From: Deltaproteobacteria bacterium
GTDB lineage: Bacteria > Desulfobacterota > Desulfobacteria > Desulfobacterales > Desulfobacteraceae
Reading direction: 5' to 3'
Length of the DNA stretch: 7,598 nt
Assembly (NCBI GenBank): GCA_003647385.1
Contig: QMMT01000084.1
Location: forward strand, 1 to 7,598
Part shown: piece after piece, positions 1 to 7,256 of the stretch
Layout of the letters: the number at the start of each line of letters is the position of its first letter
How positions within the stretch are numbered: position 1 is the first letter of the stretch
Position numbers and translations under genes: made by a program
Notes under the pieces: model-generated
Told to the model about the DNA's origin: nothing
The model's input: the letters and a program-made list of their open reading frames with translations, nothing else
Databases searched by the model: none

Positions 1-1239
1 ATTTATAACAAAGCAGATTTAACCCTTGTCCGTGACAAAAGAGTATTAAACTTTGTCAAAGGGATAAACCAGTTGCAATTTTCCTGGGCCAATACAAAAA
101 TAGATCCCACCTCCCTTAGTCTTGAAATGAAAAAAGAGTCTGACAAGATTGATGTTGTAGACATCACTTACCCTCCCGGGGCCAAAGATGTGGGAATCTG
201 GCGGATAAAAGCAGATCAGGCCTGCCGGGTACCGGTTGAAATCACCTATTTTACCTCGGGGATATCCTGGAAATCATACTATATTGCTCTTTTATCTGAA
301 GATCAGAAAACCTGCAGCCTGAAGGGATATGTCAAGGTCACCAACCTTTCCGGGGAAGATTACAATAATGCGCAGACAAGGCTTGTTGTAGGAAAAATCA
401 ATATACTTGATAAAATTTCGCATTTGGCTTCTCTTCAATATCCCTATGGGAGGCCGGAACACATTTCCGCCGAATCAGACTTAAGAAATATTTATAAAAA
501 AGGAATGCGAAAATTGGATGCTGCACAGCCCATGATGGCCATGGAATCAGCCATGGCCGCACCAAAGCCAAAAGCGATTCAAAAGCAGGGACTCTCTGAA
601 TATTTTCTCTATACTATTGAAGGCACGGAGACTATTCCCAATGGCTGGACCAAGCGTCTTTTATCGTTTAAGGCTGACACTGTCAAAGTAAACAACATTT
701 ATAAATATGAGGCTGACAGGTTTGGTGAGAATGTAGTCAGGTTTTTAACATTTACAAATACCCTTGAAAACAATCTGGGAGAAACCCCTCTGCCGGGCGG
801 TGAGATAAAGGTGTTTCACAGCATTGACAAGAACGGTAAGCTTGCTTTTGTCGGATCTGATACAACAAAATACATTCCCGTTGAAAAAAAAGCAGAACTC
901 AATCTTGGCAACACTTCAAATGTAAAAATAATCCCTAAGGTTATGGCCTATGCAAAAAAGAATATTATTTTTGATAATAAAGGAAACGTGAGCGGGTTTG
1001 ACGAGGTAAAAACCTATGAAATACAACTATCTAATTTTACGGGCATGTCATCAACCATCGAATATACTAAAAACCTTGACTCATCCCATTTTAACATCAG
1101 CGCCATGAGTCACCCCGACGAATTTGAGAAAACAGATCAGGATACGATTAAGTTTACGATCCATCTTTCACCCAATTCACATCAGAGCATTGGGTTTACT
1201 TTAACAACCTTAAGAGGAGAAAGAAGATGGCAGCAATAA
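1..1239 (+). CDS. DUF4139 domain-containing protein, 5'-truncated by the window edge
   Basis: The reading frame is open from base 1 to the TAA at 1237-1239, giving 412 visible residues. The TTG at 73 is not the start, because the sequence before it aligns with the second gene's N-terminal region (DKRVLNFVKGINQ against EKRILTLKKGINK). By that alignment about 45 residues, including a presumed signal peptide, are missing. DUF4139-type features are a SWKSYY block near residues 89-94, then GYVKVTNLSGEDYNNA (about 109-124), a GTETIPNGWTKRLLSF block (about 208-223), and a C-terminal PLPGGEIKVF...GKLAFVG section followed by LNLGNTSNVK (about 263-309). Between the first and second halves lies a Met/Ala/Pro-rich linker (about residues 173-192). 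The family is mostly beta-stranded and often exported; its biochemical role is not established, although some members are annotated as mucoidy-inhibitor A-like. The gene overlaps the next one by 13 nt, suggesting co-expression. The family call is from memory of sequence patterns. Confidence 0.8.
   Translation: MYNKADLTLVRDKRVLNFVKGINQLQFSWANTKIDPTSLSLEMKKESDKIDVVDITYPPGAKDVGIWRIKADQACRVPVEITYFTSGISWKSYYIALLSEDQKTCSLKGYVKVTNLSGEDYNNAQTRLVVGKINILDKISHLASLQYPYGRPEHISAESDLRNIYKKGMRKLDAAQPMMAMESAMAAPKPKAIQKQGLSEYFLYTIEGTETIPNGWTKRLLSFKADTVKVNNIYKYEADRFGENVVRFLTFTNTLENNLGETPLPGGEIKVFHSIDKNGKLAFVGSDTTKYIPVEKKAELNLGNTSNVKIIPKVMAYAKKNIIFDNKGNVSGFDEVKTYEIQLSNFTGMSSTIEYTKNLDSSHFNISAMSHPDEFEKTDQDTIKFTIHLSPNSHQSIGFTLTTLRGERRWQQ
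537..558. repeat. Perfect 8-bp inverted repeat inside a coding region
   Basis: GGCCATGG (537-544) and CCATGGCC (551-558) are exact reverse complements separated by AATCAG. They lie in the Met/Ala-rich linker of the first DUF4139 gene and include two NcoI-type CCATGG palindromes. There is no following U-tract, so this is not an intrinsic terminator. The simplest explanation is the repeated codon pattern for MAMESAMA. Confidence 0.4.
1214..1219 (+). promoter_or_regulatory. Ribosome binding site of the second DUF4139 gene
   Basis: GAGGAG lies 7 nt before the ATG at 1227 and inside the end of the upstream gene. It supports ATG 1227 as the start and indicates translation coupled with the upstream reading frame, which ends at 1239. 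Confidence 0.7.
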
Positions 1240-2372
1240 AATACTACAAATCTTTTTTCTGGTGCATCATCATCCTTTTAGGCTCTATTATTGCGCTTCA
1301 TGCCAGAACAAGCCTGGTCTCTTTACCGTCAAGACAGGATGTTGCCATGCGACTGGAAAATCTTAAGACAACACTTGTTCAGGAAAAAAGAATTCTTACG
1401 CTCAAAAAAGGCATCAATAAAATAGATTTTTCCTGGCAGAATGTAATGATTGACCCTGAAAGCATTCTATTGCAAACCCTTTCAAACCCAAAAACAATAA
1501 GCATATTAAATGTCAGTTACCCGCCCGGTGAGGCTGCGCTGGTATGGGATATTCACAGCCCTGTGGATCTTGAAGAAGAGGTCATTATTTCCTACCTTCT
1601 GGCCAACATAGACGGAATTGTCACCTATCAAGCCGTGTCTGATCCTGTAGAGCAGACCATTGATTTAAAGTCTTTTTTAATAATAAGAAATTTCTCTGGA
1701 GAAAACTTTGATAAGATTACCACTTATCTCGATAATAAAAGCCCTTTTATTACGACCATAAGCCACCTTGAGACAAAACGAATTCTTGTTTCACAAAAAC
1801 AAAATATTCCTATTCAAAAGAAATATACCTGGGATGCTTTAAAGATGCCCCATGAACCTGAAAAATCAAAAACAGCCGTCGGCATTCCCACAAGCTATGA
1901 ATTAAAGACAGCATTTTTAAAAGGAAAAGTACGGCTGTTCCAGGATGATCGTCAGGGTGGCACCCTCTTTTTAGGAGAAGACATGTCCCAGTTTACCCCA
2001 AAAGGAGATACTTCCAACCTTCGTATCGGGGACAGTCGTGACATTGTTGTCACCCAGCACAGGATTGACACAAAAAGAAGCAATATCAAACGCAATACCA
2101 AAAATAATATCCAGGTTTACGATGAAATATTAAAAGATCAGATCATTATGGAAAACCTTAAAGACGCTCCTGTGACGCTGTCTCTCATCGAAACAATCCC
2201 GGGCCAGTGGGAACCTGTGGATATATCAATGGATTACACATTAAAGGATCATAAAACCCTGGTATTCAAAGTAAGACTTTTGGCAAAAGAGAAAAAGACA
2301 CTGGATATGCACTACAGGGTATTAAATATTTTTACTCAAAAATTCTCCCGATACAACCGGGTGAGCAATTAG
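1227..2372 (+). CDS. Exported DUF4139-like protein, diverged shorter paralogue of the upstream gene
   Basis: This is a 381-residue protein starting at ATG 1227. The N-terminus is a signal peptide: a basic start (K5, K8), a hydrophobic core at about residues 10-23, and a probable cleavage after LHA (about residue 26). Several blocks match the upstream protein: EKRILTLKKGINKIDFSWQN (53-72, against DKRVLNFVKGINQLQFSWAN), LNVSYPPGEA (94-103, against VDITYPPGAK), IRNFSGENFD (153-162, against VTNLSGEDYN), and the C-terminal GGTLFLGEDMSQFTPKGDTS with NLRIGDS. The SWKSYY block and the GTETIPNGWTKRLLSF block of the upstream protein have no clear counterpart here; the region around 190-230 is compressed and rich in Lys. 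It is therefore a tandem duplicate that has lost or strongly changed the middle of the fold. It probably acts outside the cytoplasmic membrane; the function is unknown. Its TAG overlaps the stop codon of the convergent kinase gene. Confidence 0.75.
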   Translation: MAAIKYYKSFFWCIIILLGSIIALHARTSLVSLPSRQDVAMRLENLKTTLVQEKRILTLKKGINKIDFSWQNVMIDPESILLQTLSNPKTISILNVSYPPGEAALVWDIHSPVDLEEEVIISYLLANIDGIVTYQAVSDPVEQTIDLKSFLIIRNFSGENFDKITTYLDNKSPFITTISHLETKRILVSQKQNIPIQKKYTWDALKMPHEPEKSKTAVGIPTSYELKTAFLKGKVRLFQDDRQGGTLFLGEDMSQFTPKGDTSNLRIGDSRDIVVTQHRIDTKRSNIKRNTKNNIQVYDEILKDQIIMENLKDAPVTLSLIETIPGQWEPVDISMDYTLKDHKTLVFKVRLLAKEKKTLDMHYRVLNIFTQKFSRYNRVSN

Positions 2373-3502
2373 ACTTCTTCAGTCGGCAGGATAATTTTAA
2401 AATAGGTTTCTTTGCCTTTTATGGAAGTCACATGGATGGTACCGCCATGCTGCTTGATAATAGAGCTTGAAATATAGAGACCAAATCCGGTTCCTTTTGT
2501 ACTTTTGGATGAAAAAAACAGGTTGAATATTTTTTCTTTTGTCTGGCTGTCCATTCCGCAGCCGTTGTCGTGGATTTGGATCATCAATTGATTCTTTTTT
2601 CTTGAAATTTCAAACCTGATTTCATGATCTTTTTTTTGGGTATCAGCTGTACAGGCATCAATGGCATTATCCAGGATATTGATCAGGGCCGCCAGCATGA
2701 ACTCTTTATCAAAGAACATCGTTTGAGGAACGCTTTTATCATTGCATAAAAAGGCAATTTTTGTTCCTTTCAGTTTTAATTCAATGGTTGTTTTAATCTG
2801 ATCGATAAAGTCTTTTGTATCAATGGCCGTTTTATTGAGTTTTCTTTCCTTGGAATAGAGTAAAATATCCATGATCATCTTCTTTATCCGATCAATTGCA
2901 AGTTCAAGAAGCCCCAGACCTTCTTCAATTGTTTTACTATCTTCTGCTTTCAGTCCGGATCGTGCCACATAAATACCACCGTCAAGATTGGTTAAAAGCC
3001 CTTTGATATTGTGTGAAATAGTCCCGATCATCAGTCCTAAAGATGACAAATGATCTGCCAGTTTTGATTTTTCAAGGATGAGAAGTTCAAGTTTTTGCGT
3101 GTATTCAATTAGTTGTTGTTTTGCCACGATTTTTTCAACCGCTTTTTCAACGGCGATTTCAAGGATATCTACATTGACAGGCTTGGTGATAAAATCCATG
3201 GCGTCAAGTTTGAGACTGCGAATGGTCAAATGCATATCTCCGTGACCTGTGATCATCAAAACTTCTGTTTCGGAATTTTCACGTTTAATCCGGCTTAACA
3301 ATTCAATACCGTCCATCACCGGCATTTTGATGTCTGTAATAACGATATCCGGACGTTTTGATTTGAATATCTCAAACCCTTTTTCACCGTTTTCAGCAAG
3401 GAATACCGTATAACCGATATCTTCCAACGCAATTTCAAGAACATCCCGGATATCCTCTTCATCATCGACAATCAATATGGAGATCTGGTTTTTATTCATC
3501 AT
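2369..3502 (-). CDS. Receiver domain-histidine kinase protein (REC-HisKA-HATPase)
   Basis: This is a 377-residue soluble protein with no membrane segment. Residues 6-120 form a receiver domain with acidic pair D14/D15, phospho-acceptor D57 (ITDIKMP), T85 and K107 (TKP). A coiled-coil-like linker (about 115-155) leads to a dimerization/phospho-acceptor region with candidate His H164 in SHNIKGLLT. The ATPase domain has N-box N275/N279 (INILDNAIDA), G1 box D312-G314-C-G316, an FFSSKS F-box (329-334) and G2 box KGTGFGLYIS (336-345). The residue after H164 is Asn where classical HisKA kinases have Glu/Asp. There is no DNA-binding or other output domain. The start is set at 3502 (ATG ATG), which follows an AAGGAGGGG; the frame continues upstream to an ATG at 3559, but that start lies inside the preceding gene without an obvious ribosome site. 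It lies 13 nt after the sensor kinase gene. Its REC is the obvious candidate to receive phosphate from that kinase (inference). Confidence 0.88.
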   Translation of the reverse strand: MMNKNQISILIVDDEEDIRDVLEIALEDIGYTVFLAENGEKGFEIFKSKRPDIVITDIKMPVMDGIELLSRIKRENSETEVLMITGHGDMHLTIRSLKLDAMDFITKPVNVDILEIAVEKAVEKIVAKQQLIEYTQKLELLILEKSKLADHLSSLGLMIGTISHNIKGLLTNLDGGIYVARSGLKAEDSKTIEEGLGLLELAIDRIKKMIMDILLYSKERKLNKTAIDTKDFIDQIKTTIELKLKGTKIAFLCNDKSVPQTMFFDKEFMLAALINILDNAIDACTADTQKKDHEIRFEISRKKNQLMIQIHDNGCGMDSQTKEKIFNLFFSSKSTKGTGFGLYISSSIIKQHGGTIHVTSIKGKETYFKIILPTEEV

Positions 3503-3505
3503 AAT

Positions 3506-3514
3506 CCCCTCCTT
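3506..3514 (-). promoter_or_regulatory. Strong ribosome binding site for the REC-kinase gene
   Basis: On the minus strand AAGGAGGGG sits in the 13-nt gap between the two kinase genes. Its GGAGG core is 5 nt before the ATG at 3502 and 8 nt before the adjacent ATG at 3499. It decides the start against the longer frame beginning at 3559. Confidence 0.8.
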
Positions 3515-3515
3515 G

Positions 3516-5822
3516 CTATACTTGGTTTTCATACACAAGGTCATCCTCAAGTTCATCAATCACAGGAAAGGACATCATAAAAACAGCTCCCCCCTGTTTG
3601 CCCGGCGCAGCCTGGATGACGCCTGAACACTCTTTAACAATACCATAACTGATGGAGAGCCCAAGACCGGTTCCCTTTCCCACTTCCTTGGTGGTAAAAA
3701 AGGGTTCAAACAGCTTATCTGCAGCCTCTTTTTGTATTCCTGTACCTGTATCATGTATCTCAATGATGACCATGTCATCTGTAGCCCTGGTTATGATGGT
3801 GATCCTGTCATTATCTTCCCGACGCTCCCCCTGGTTTCCCCATTTTTCCTCTATGGCGTCCTTTGCATTAATAACAAGATTGATAAATACCTGTTCAAGC
3901 CTGTCTGGATCTGCCAGTATTTCCGGCAAAGCTCCATTCCTATCCCATATCACATCAATTCCATGAATTTTAAGCTGCTGGTTAAACATCTCAAACGTTC
4001 TTTGAAGCACGTTGTTCACATCTGTTCGGACTAGTTTGATTTCAGATTTTCTGGCGAACTGGCGCATGTGATTGATTATTTTTTCAGCACGATCTACATT
4101 GTTGTCAACCTTTGAAATCAGCTTTAAGAAAATATCATCTTTAATAGCCTCTTTTTTTCTGATCTTCTTCATACAAAAGCTGGAAGATGACTTAATAACC
4201 GACAGAGGCTGGTTTAATTCATGGGCAATACCGGTTGACATTTCCCCTAAGGTGGCCATTTTGCTGGCGTGGATAAGGTGTTGTTCGGTTTCAAGACGCT
4301 GGGTGATATCATTGATTGTTACAAGAAGTACTTTTCTGTCCGAATATTTAGAGGGCGACACCCACATGTCAACATAGATGAAATGATCATTTCGAATACA
4401 GTGCTTTATCTTGTTTGTTTCCTGGCCCAGCTTCATTTTTTTAATGAGTTTGGTTTTCTCCTCTTGAATAAAAAAGTCGGAAAATATTTTTTTTAATAAA
4501 ACTTTTCTGGAATATCCATATACTTCAGGCGCCCTTATATTGCAGTCAAGTATCTCAAACGTTTGAATATCCACAACAAACACAGGATTTGAAATGTTAT
4601 TAAATATGGCACGGTAATTTTCTTCCGACTGCTGCAACTCTTTTTCAAGCCTGCGTTTTGGTGTAATATCAATACTCATCTCCATGGCTGCAACAATGTT
4701 TCCGTCAGCATCTGTTACAGGAGATGTGATAAACATCCAGTGATTTTTTTCACCGTCCCTGCCCATTCCTTCTGCTTCGCCATAATGGGATTTTCCATCC
4801 ACAAATGTTTTTTCAACCGGACAGTCACCGCATTTTTCTTCCAGGCCTTTGTAGGCGTGATAACAGTGAGAACCGTGCTCCGGGTCAAACCTGTCATTGA
4901 ATAGCTTATTCCATCTCAGCAGCCTGTATTTTTTATCCTGAACCGTAATCATGCAGGGAACTGTTTCAAAAAGAGACTGGTATTCATCTTTTTGTTTTTT
5001 TAATTCTGCCTGATCACGGCCGATCTGGGCACCCATTTTTTTTATGGCGGAACCTAGAAGCCCTATTTCATAATCCTTTCCAATATCAATATCTTCATCA
5101 TACTTACCCTCTGCAATTTTTCTTGTTCCTTCAATCAACTTGCTGATTGGTTTTTTTACAAATTGCAAACTAGAGAAAAAAATGATCACTGATGTAATCA
5201 AAATTGTAAAGAGTGCAAGCTTTATGATCCCTTTTTCAATATTTAATATCTGACGGTCAACCCGCTCAAGGGAAACGACTACATCAAGAGCACCCAGTAT
5301 TTTTTGATACTCAGGATGAAAATGACACTCCGTGGTACAATTAGGCTCATTGCAGATGGGCTGGATAATGCCCAAAAGCCTGTGACCCTTTTCTGATTGA
5401 AAAAACCGGGTCCTTTGCTGCAAAGTGATTTGAGCCGATGGCGGGGCTTGTTTATGACAGATATCACAGGCCACTTCCTTGATATCAACCATTTTATCTA
5501 TCTCTTCTGAATGGTTGGTAAATTTTATCTGTCCTTCCTTATTATATATTCTGATAATTTCTATTTCCGGTTGTGTGGCAATATTATTAATGATTTGTGT
5601 AATATCATCCCTTGAGTTCAGCATCATGGCATAATGGGTGCCCAGCTTAATGGAGTTTGTCAACCGGTCCGTACTGGCAATGAGATTTTTTATAATCTGG
5701 GTCTTGATATTATTGATATTAAAATACGTCCAGGCAGATATGGAAAGAATAACGGTCAATCCAACCGAAATAATCAATTTAGAAACAAGGCTGTGTCTTA
5801 AATATTTAATAAAATCATTCAT
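3516..5822 (-). CDS. Membrane sensor histidine kinase with c-type heme motifs, HAMP and two PAS domains
   Basis: This is a 768-residue protein. TM1 is at about residues 15-35 and TM2 at about 199-220, enclosing an extracytoplasmic sensor domain of about 160 residues. That domain holds a canonical c-heme motif CDICH (119-123), then C157 and CTTECH (162-167), a CX3CH variant followed by H169. HAMP follows (about 221-273), then PAS1 (about 278-390) with a Cys cluster C320/C331/C334, and PAS2 (about 401-512). The kinase core has phospho-acceptor H534 (AHELNQPLSVI, an NtrB/DctB-like H-box), N-box N648/N652, G1 box DTGTGI (691-696), F-box FEPFFTTK (705-712) and G2 box GKGTGLGLSIS (715-725). All catalytic motifs are intact. 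The start overlaps the hdrB-like stop as ATGA, with AAGG (5827-5830) 4 nt upstream, so translation is probably coupled to hdrB. Heme attachment is topologically consistent because the motifs lie between the two membrane segments. Redox or ligand sensing is inferred; the signal is unknown. Confidence 0.92.
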   Translation of the reverse strand: MNDFIKYLRHSLVSKLIISVGLTVILSISAWTYFNINNIKTQIIKNLIASTDRLTNSIKLGTHYAMMLNSRDDITQIINNIATQPEIEIIRIYNKEGQIKFTNHSEEIDKMVDIKEVACDICHKQAPPSAQITLQQRTRFFQSEKGHRLLGIIQPICNEPNCTTECHFHPEYQKILGALDVVVSLERVDRQILNIEKGIIKLALFTILITSVIIFFSSLQFVKKPISKLIEGTRKIAEGKYDEDIDIGKDYEIGLLGSAIKKMGAQIGRDQAELKKQKDEYQSLFETVPCMITVQDKKYRLLRWNKLFNDRFDPEHGSHCYHAYKGLEEKCGDCPVEKTFVDGKSHYGEAEGMGRDGEKNHWMFITSPVTDADGNIVAAMEMSIDITPKRRLEKELQQSEENYRAIFNNISNPVFVVDIQTFEILDCNIRAPEVYGYSRKVLLKKIFSDFFIQEEKTKLIKKMKLGQETNKIKHCIRNDHFIYVDMWVSPSKYSDRKVLLVTINDITQRLETEQHLIHASKMATLGEMSTGIAHELNQPLSVIKSSSSFCMKKIRKKEAIKDDIFLKLISKVDNNVDRAEKIINHMRQFARKSEIKLVRTDVNNVLQRTFEMFNQQLKIHGIDVIWDRNGALPEILADPDRLEQVFINLVINAKDAIEEKWGNQGERREDNDRITIITRATDDMVIIEIHDTGTGIQKEAADKLFEPFFTTKEVGKGTGLGLSISYGIVKECSGVIQAAPGKQGGAVFMMSFPVIDELEDDLVYENQV

Positions 5823-6685
5823 ATTGCCTTTTTCATTAATGGCCCTGTATTTGATAGATTTAAATCCAGTCCGACATCTTTTGGAATTTTTCCCATGGCA
5901 AGTCCTAAAAATTGCGGAAGGAACAGAACCGGTATGTCAAGTTCAATCCCTTGTTTATGGGATATTTTTTTCTGACTGCTTTCAAGGTTCATCTGGCACA
6001 TGGGACATACCGTCAAAATGGCATCCGCCCCTTGTGCCGCTTTTAAAATTCTTCCCACAAGTTCCATGCCGGCCTCAGGTTTTGTAGTGGTATTGGATGC
6101 GCCGCAGCACTGGGCACCCATATCCCATTCCAACAAATCGGCTCCTGTTGCCTTTATCAGCCCATCCATGGAATGGGGATCTTCAGGATCATCGAAAACA
6201 CTAAAAGGTCTTAAGCACTGGCATCCATAATAAGGTGCAATGGTAAGACCCGACATTTTATTTTGAGAATTTTCTTTAATTATTTCGATATCAATATCAT
6301 TTGACAAAACATCCAGAAGGTGCCTGACGATAATATCACCCTTTAAGACAAGATCTTCTTCAGCAAGGACTGTATTAATTTTTCCCAAAAAATTTTTATC
6401 TTTTTTAATGGCCACTTCAGTCTTTTTAAGATTCAGATAACAGGCGCTGCAGGGTACCAGAATCTGTTTTGAATCGTTCATTTTTTCTGCAAGAGCAAGA
6501 TTTCTTGCCGGAAGTACATAAGACAACAGATGACTACTGGATTCGGCTGCCGTAGCCCCACAGCAGTTCCAGTCCTCAATCTCTTCGAATTGAGCATCAA
6601 CGGCTTCCATTAATACTTTTGTAGAAATATTATATTCAACAGAGGTACCTTCTAATGAACAGCCCGGGTAATACAAGTATTTCAT
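5819..6685 (-). CDS. hdrB: Heterodisulfide reductase subunit B-like protein (two CCG domains)
   Basis: This is a 288-residue protein, the usual length for HdrB. It carries two complete CCG cysteine motifs: C9, C41-C42-G43, C79-X2-C82; and C155, C193-C194-G195, C227-X2-C230. In characterised HdrB these Cys sets bind two non-cubane [4Fe-4S] clusters, the site of disulfide cleavage. The N-terminus (KYLYYPGCSLEGT) and the C-terminal LPQFLGLAMG stretch are typical of the family. There is no signal peptide or membrane segment, so the protein is cytoplasmic. Bacteria of this type normally lack CoM/CoB, so the substrate is probably another disulfide or thiol protein such as DsrC (inference). The start is fixed by the ATGA overlap with hdrC and a GGAGGGG (6691-6697) 5 nt upstream. 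The stop overlaps the sensor kinase start in the same ATGA fashion. The symbol denotes the family; the physiological partner is unproven. Confidence 0.93.
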   Translation of the reverse strand: MKYLYYPGCSLEGTSVEYNISTKVLMEAVDAQFEEIEDWNCCGATAAESSSHLLSYVLPARNLALAEKMNDSKQILVPCSACYLNLKKTEVAIKKDKNFLGKINTVLAEEDLVLKGDIIVRHLLDVLSNDIDIEIIKENSQNKMSGLTIAPYYGCQCLRPFSVFDDPEDPHSMDGLIKATGADLLEWDMGAQCCGASNTTTKPEAGMELVGRILKAAQGADAILTVCPMCQMNLESSQKKISHKQGIELDIPVLFLPQFLGLAMGKIPKDVGLDLNLSNTGPLMKKAI

Positions 6686-7233
6686 TTCATCCCCTCCAGT
6701 TCTGCCACTTTTTTAAATAATCCGGTTAGCTTTCCTTTGCCGCCAAAACCAAATTCAGGTCGAATTTTTCCTTTTGACAGCAATTTTAGTCCCAAAGATG
6801 CATAGCCAAATGGAATAACAGGATTTTTCAGTGAAACAAAATAATGGGTCATAAATTCCATCTCCTTGACTCTTCCATGTTTTTGAACACTGTCCAAAAA
6901 GGCGTCATAAAAAAGAGAAGAGCGCTGGAATTTCTTTAATTTCAATCTTGATGCTGCCTGTTTTAAAAGACTCATGGCAGCAGTCAACTCAAGCCCCCTT
7001 GGACATCTTAAGGTGCAGTAATAGCAGGAGGAACACATAGTAAAGGACTTACTTGCAAAAAGTGCCTCTGCATGATCGGTAAGCAGCAACCGCCACATAT
7101 GCCTGGGAGTGATGTCCATGAATTCATTATTCGGACAGGAAGCCGTACAGGTGCCGCATTGAATGCAGGTTTGTATCATCTCCTTGACCGGCTCGATCTG
7201 CTCCAGCAGCTGTTCATTACGTATCTTATCCAT
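6682..7233 (-). CDS. hdrC: Heterodisulfide reductase subunit C-like iron-sulfur protein
   Basis: This is a 183-residue protein of normal HdrC length. Two [4Fe-4S] ferredoxin-type motifs are complete: C23-X2-C26-X2-C29-X3-C33-P and C67-X2-C70-X2-C73-X3-C77-P. The spacing between them and the following alpha-helical tail (YDAFLDSVQKHGR...) are typical of HdrC. In known complexes HdrC wires electrons between HdrA and the catalytic HdrB. It has no membrane segments, unlike the cytochrome-type HdrE or DsrM partners. The ATG at 7233 is preceded by AAAAGGA (7243-7249) 9 nt away. The gene lies 23 nt after the hdrA-like stop and overlaps hdrB by 4 nt. The C-terminal third is Gly/Lys-rich (KGKIRPEFGFGGKGK), which is common in this family. 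Confidence 0.92.
   Translation of the reverse strand: MDKIRNEQLLEQIEPVKEMIQTCIQCGTCTASCPNNEFMDITPRHMWRLLLTDHAEALFASKSFTMCSSCYYCTLRCPRGLELTAAMSLLKQAASRLKLKKFQRSSLFYDAFLDSVQKHGRVKEMEFMTHYFVSLKNPVIPFGYASLGLKLLSKGKIRPEFGFGGKGKLTGLFKKVAELEGMK
6691..6697 (-). promoter_or_regulatory. Ribosome binding site of the hdrB-like gene
   Basis: Minus-strand GGAGGGG lies inside the last codons of the hdrC-like gene, 5 nt before the ATG at 6685. It supports that start and indicates that HdrB is made at high and coupled levels with HdrC. Confidence 0.75.
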
Positions 7234-7256
7234 AGCCTTTTTTCCTTTTAAAAATA

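Noticed and set aside
73..75. TTG at 73 as the start of the first DUF4139 gene
   Set aside because: The frame is open to base 1, and the residues before position 73 match the N-terminal region of the paralogue, so the gene is simply cut by the window edge.
2347..2361. Possible terminator hairpin CCCG/CGGG near the convergent stops
   Set aside because: The stem is only 4 bp with a 7-nt loop and no T-tract follows on either strand.
3503..3559. Upstream ATG at 3559 as the start of the REC-kinase
   Set aside because: It would add 19 residues without domain similarity and overlap the preceding gene by 44 nt, while a strong AAGGAGGGG precedes ATG 3502, which starts right at the receiver domain.
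3652..4496. Several plus-strand open frames of 75-104 residues within the sensor kinase gene
   Set aside because: All lie opposite the conserved kinase core and PAS2, overlap one another in different frames, and show no protein-family signal.
5638..6087. 149-residue plus-strand open frame opposite the hdrB/kinase junction
   Set aside because: It is antisense to two well-supported genes, has no recognisable domain, and has the composition of a shadow frame.
7234..7256. Possible promoter in the A/T-rich 23-nt gap between the hdrA- and hdrC-like genes
   Set aside because: The gap is too short to hold -35 and -10 elements plus a leader, and I see no convincing matches; ribosome-site sequence accounts for it.
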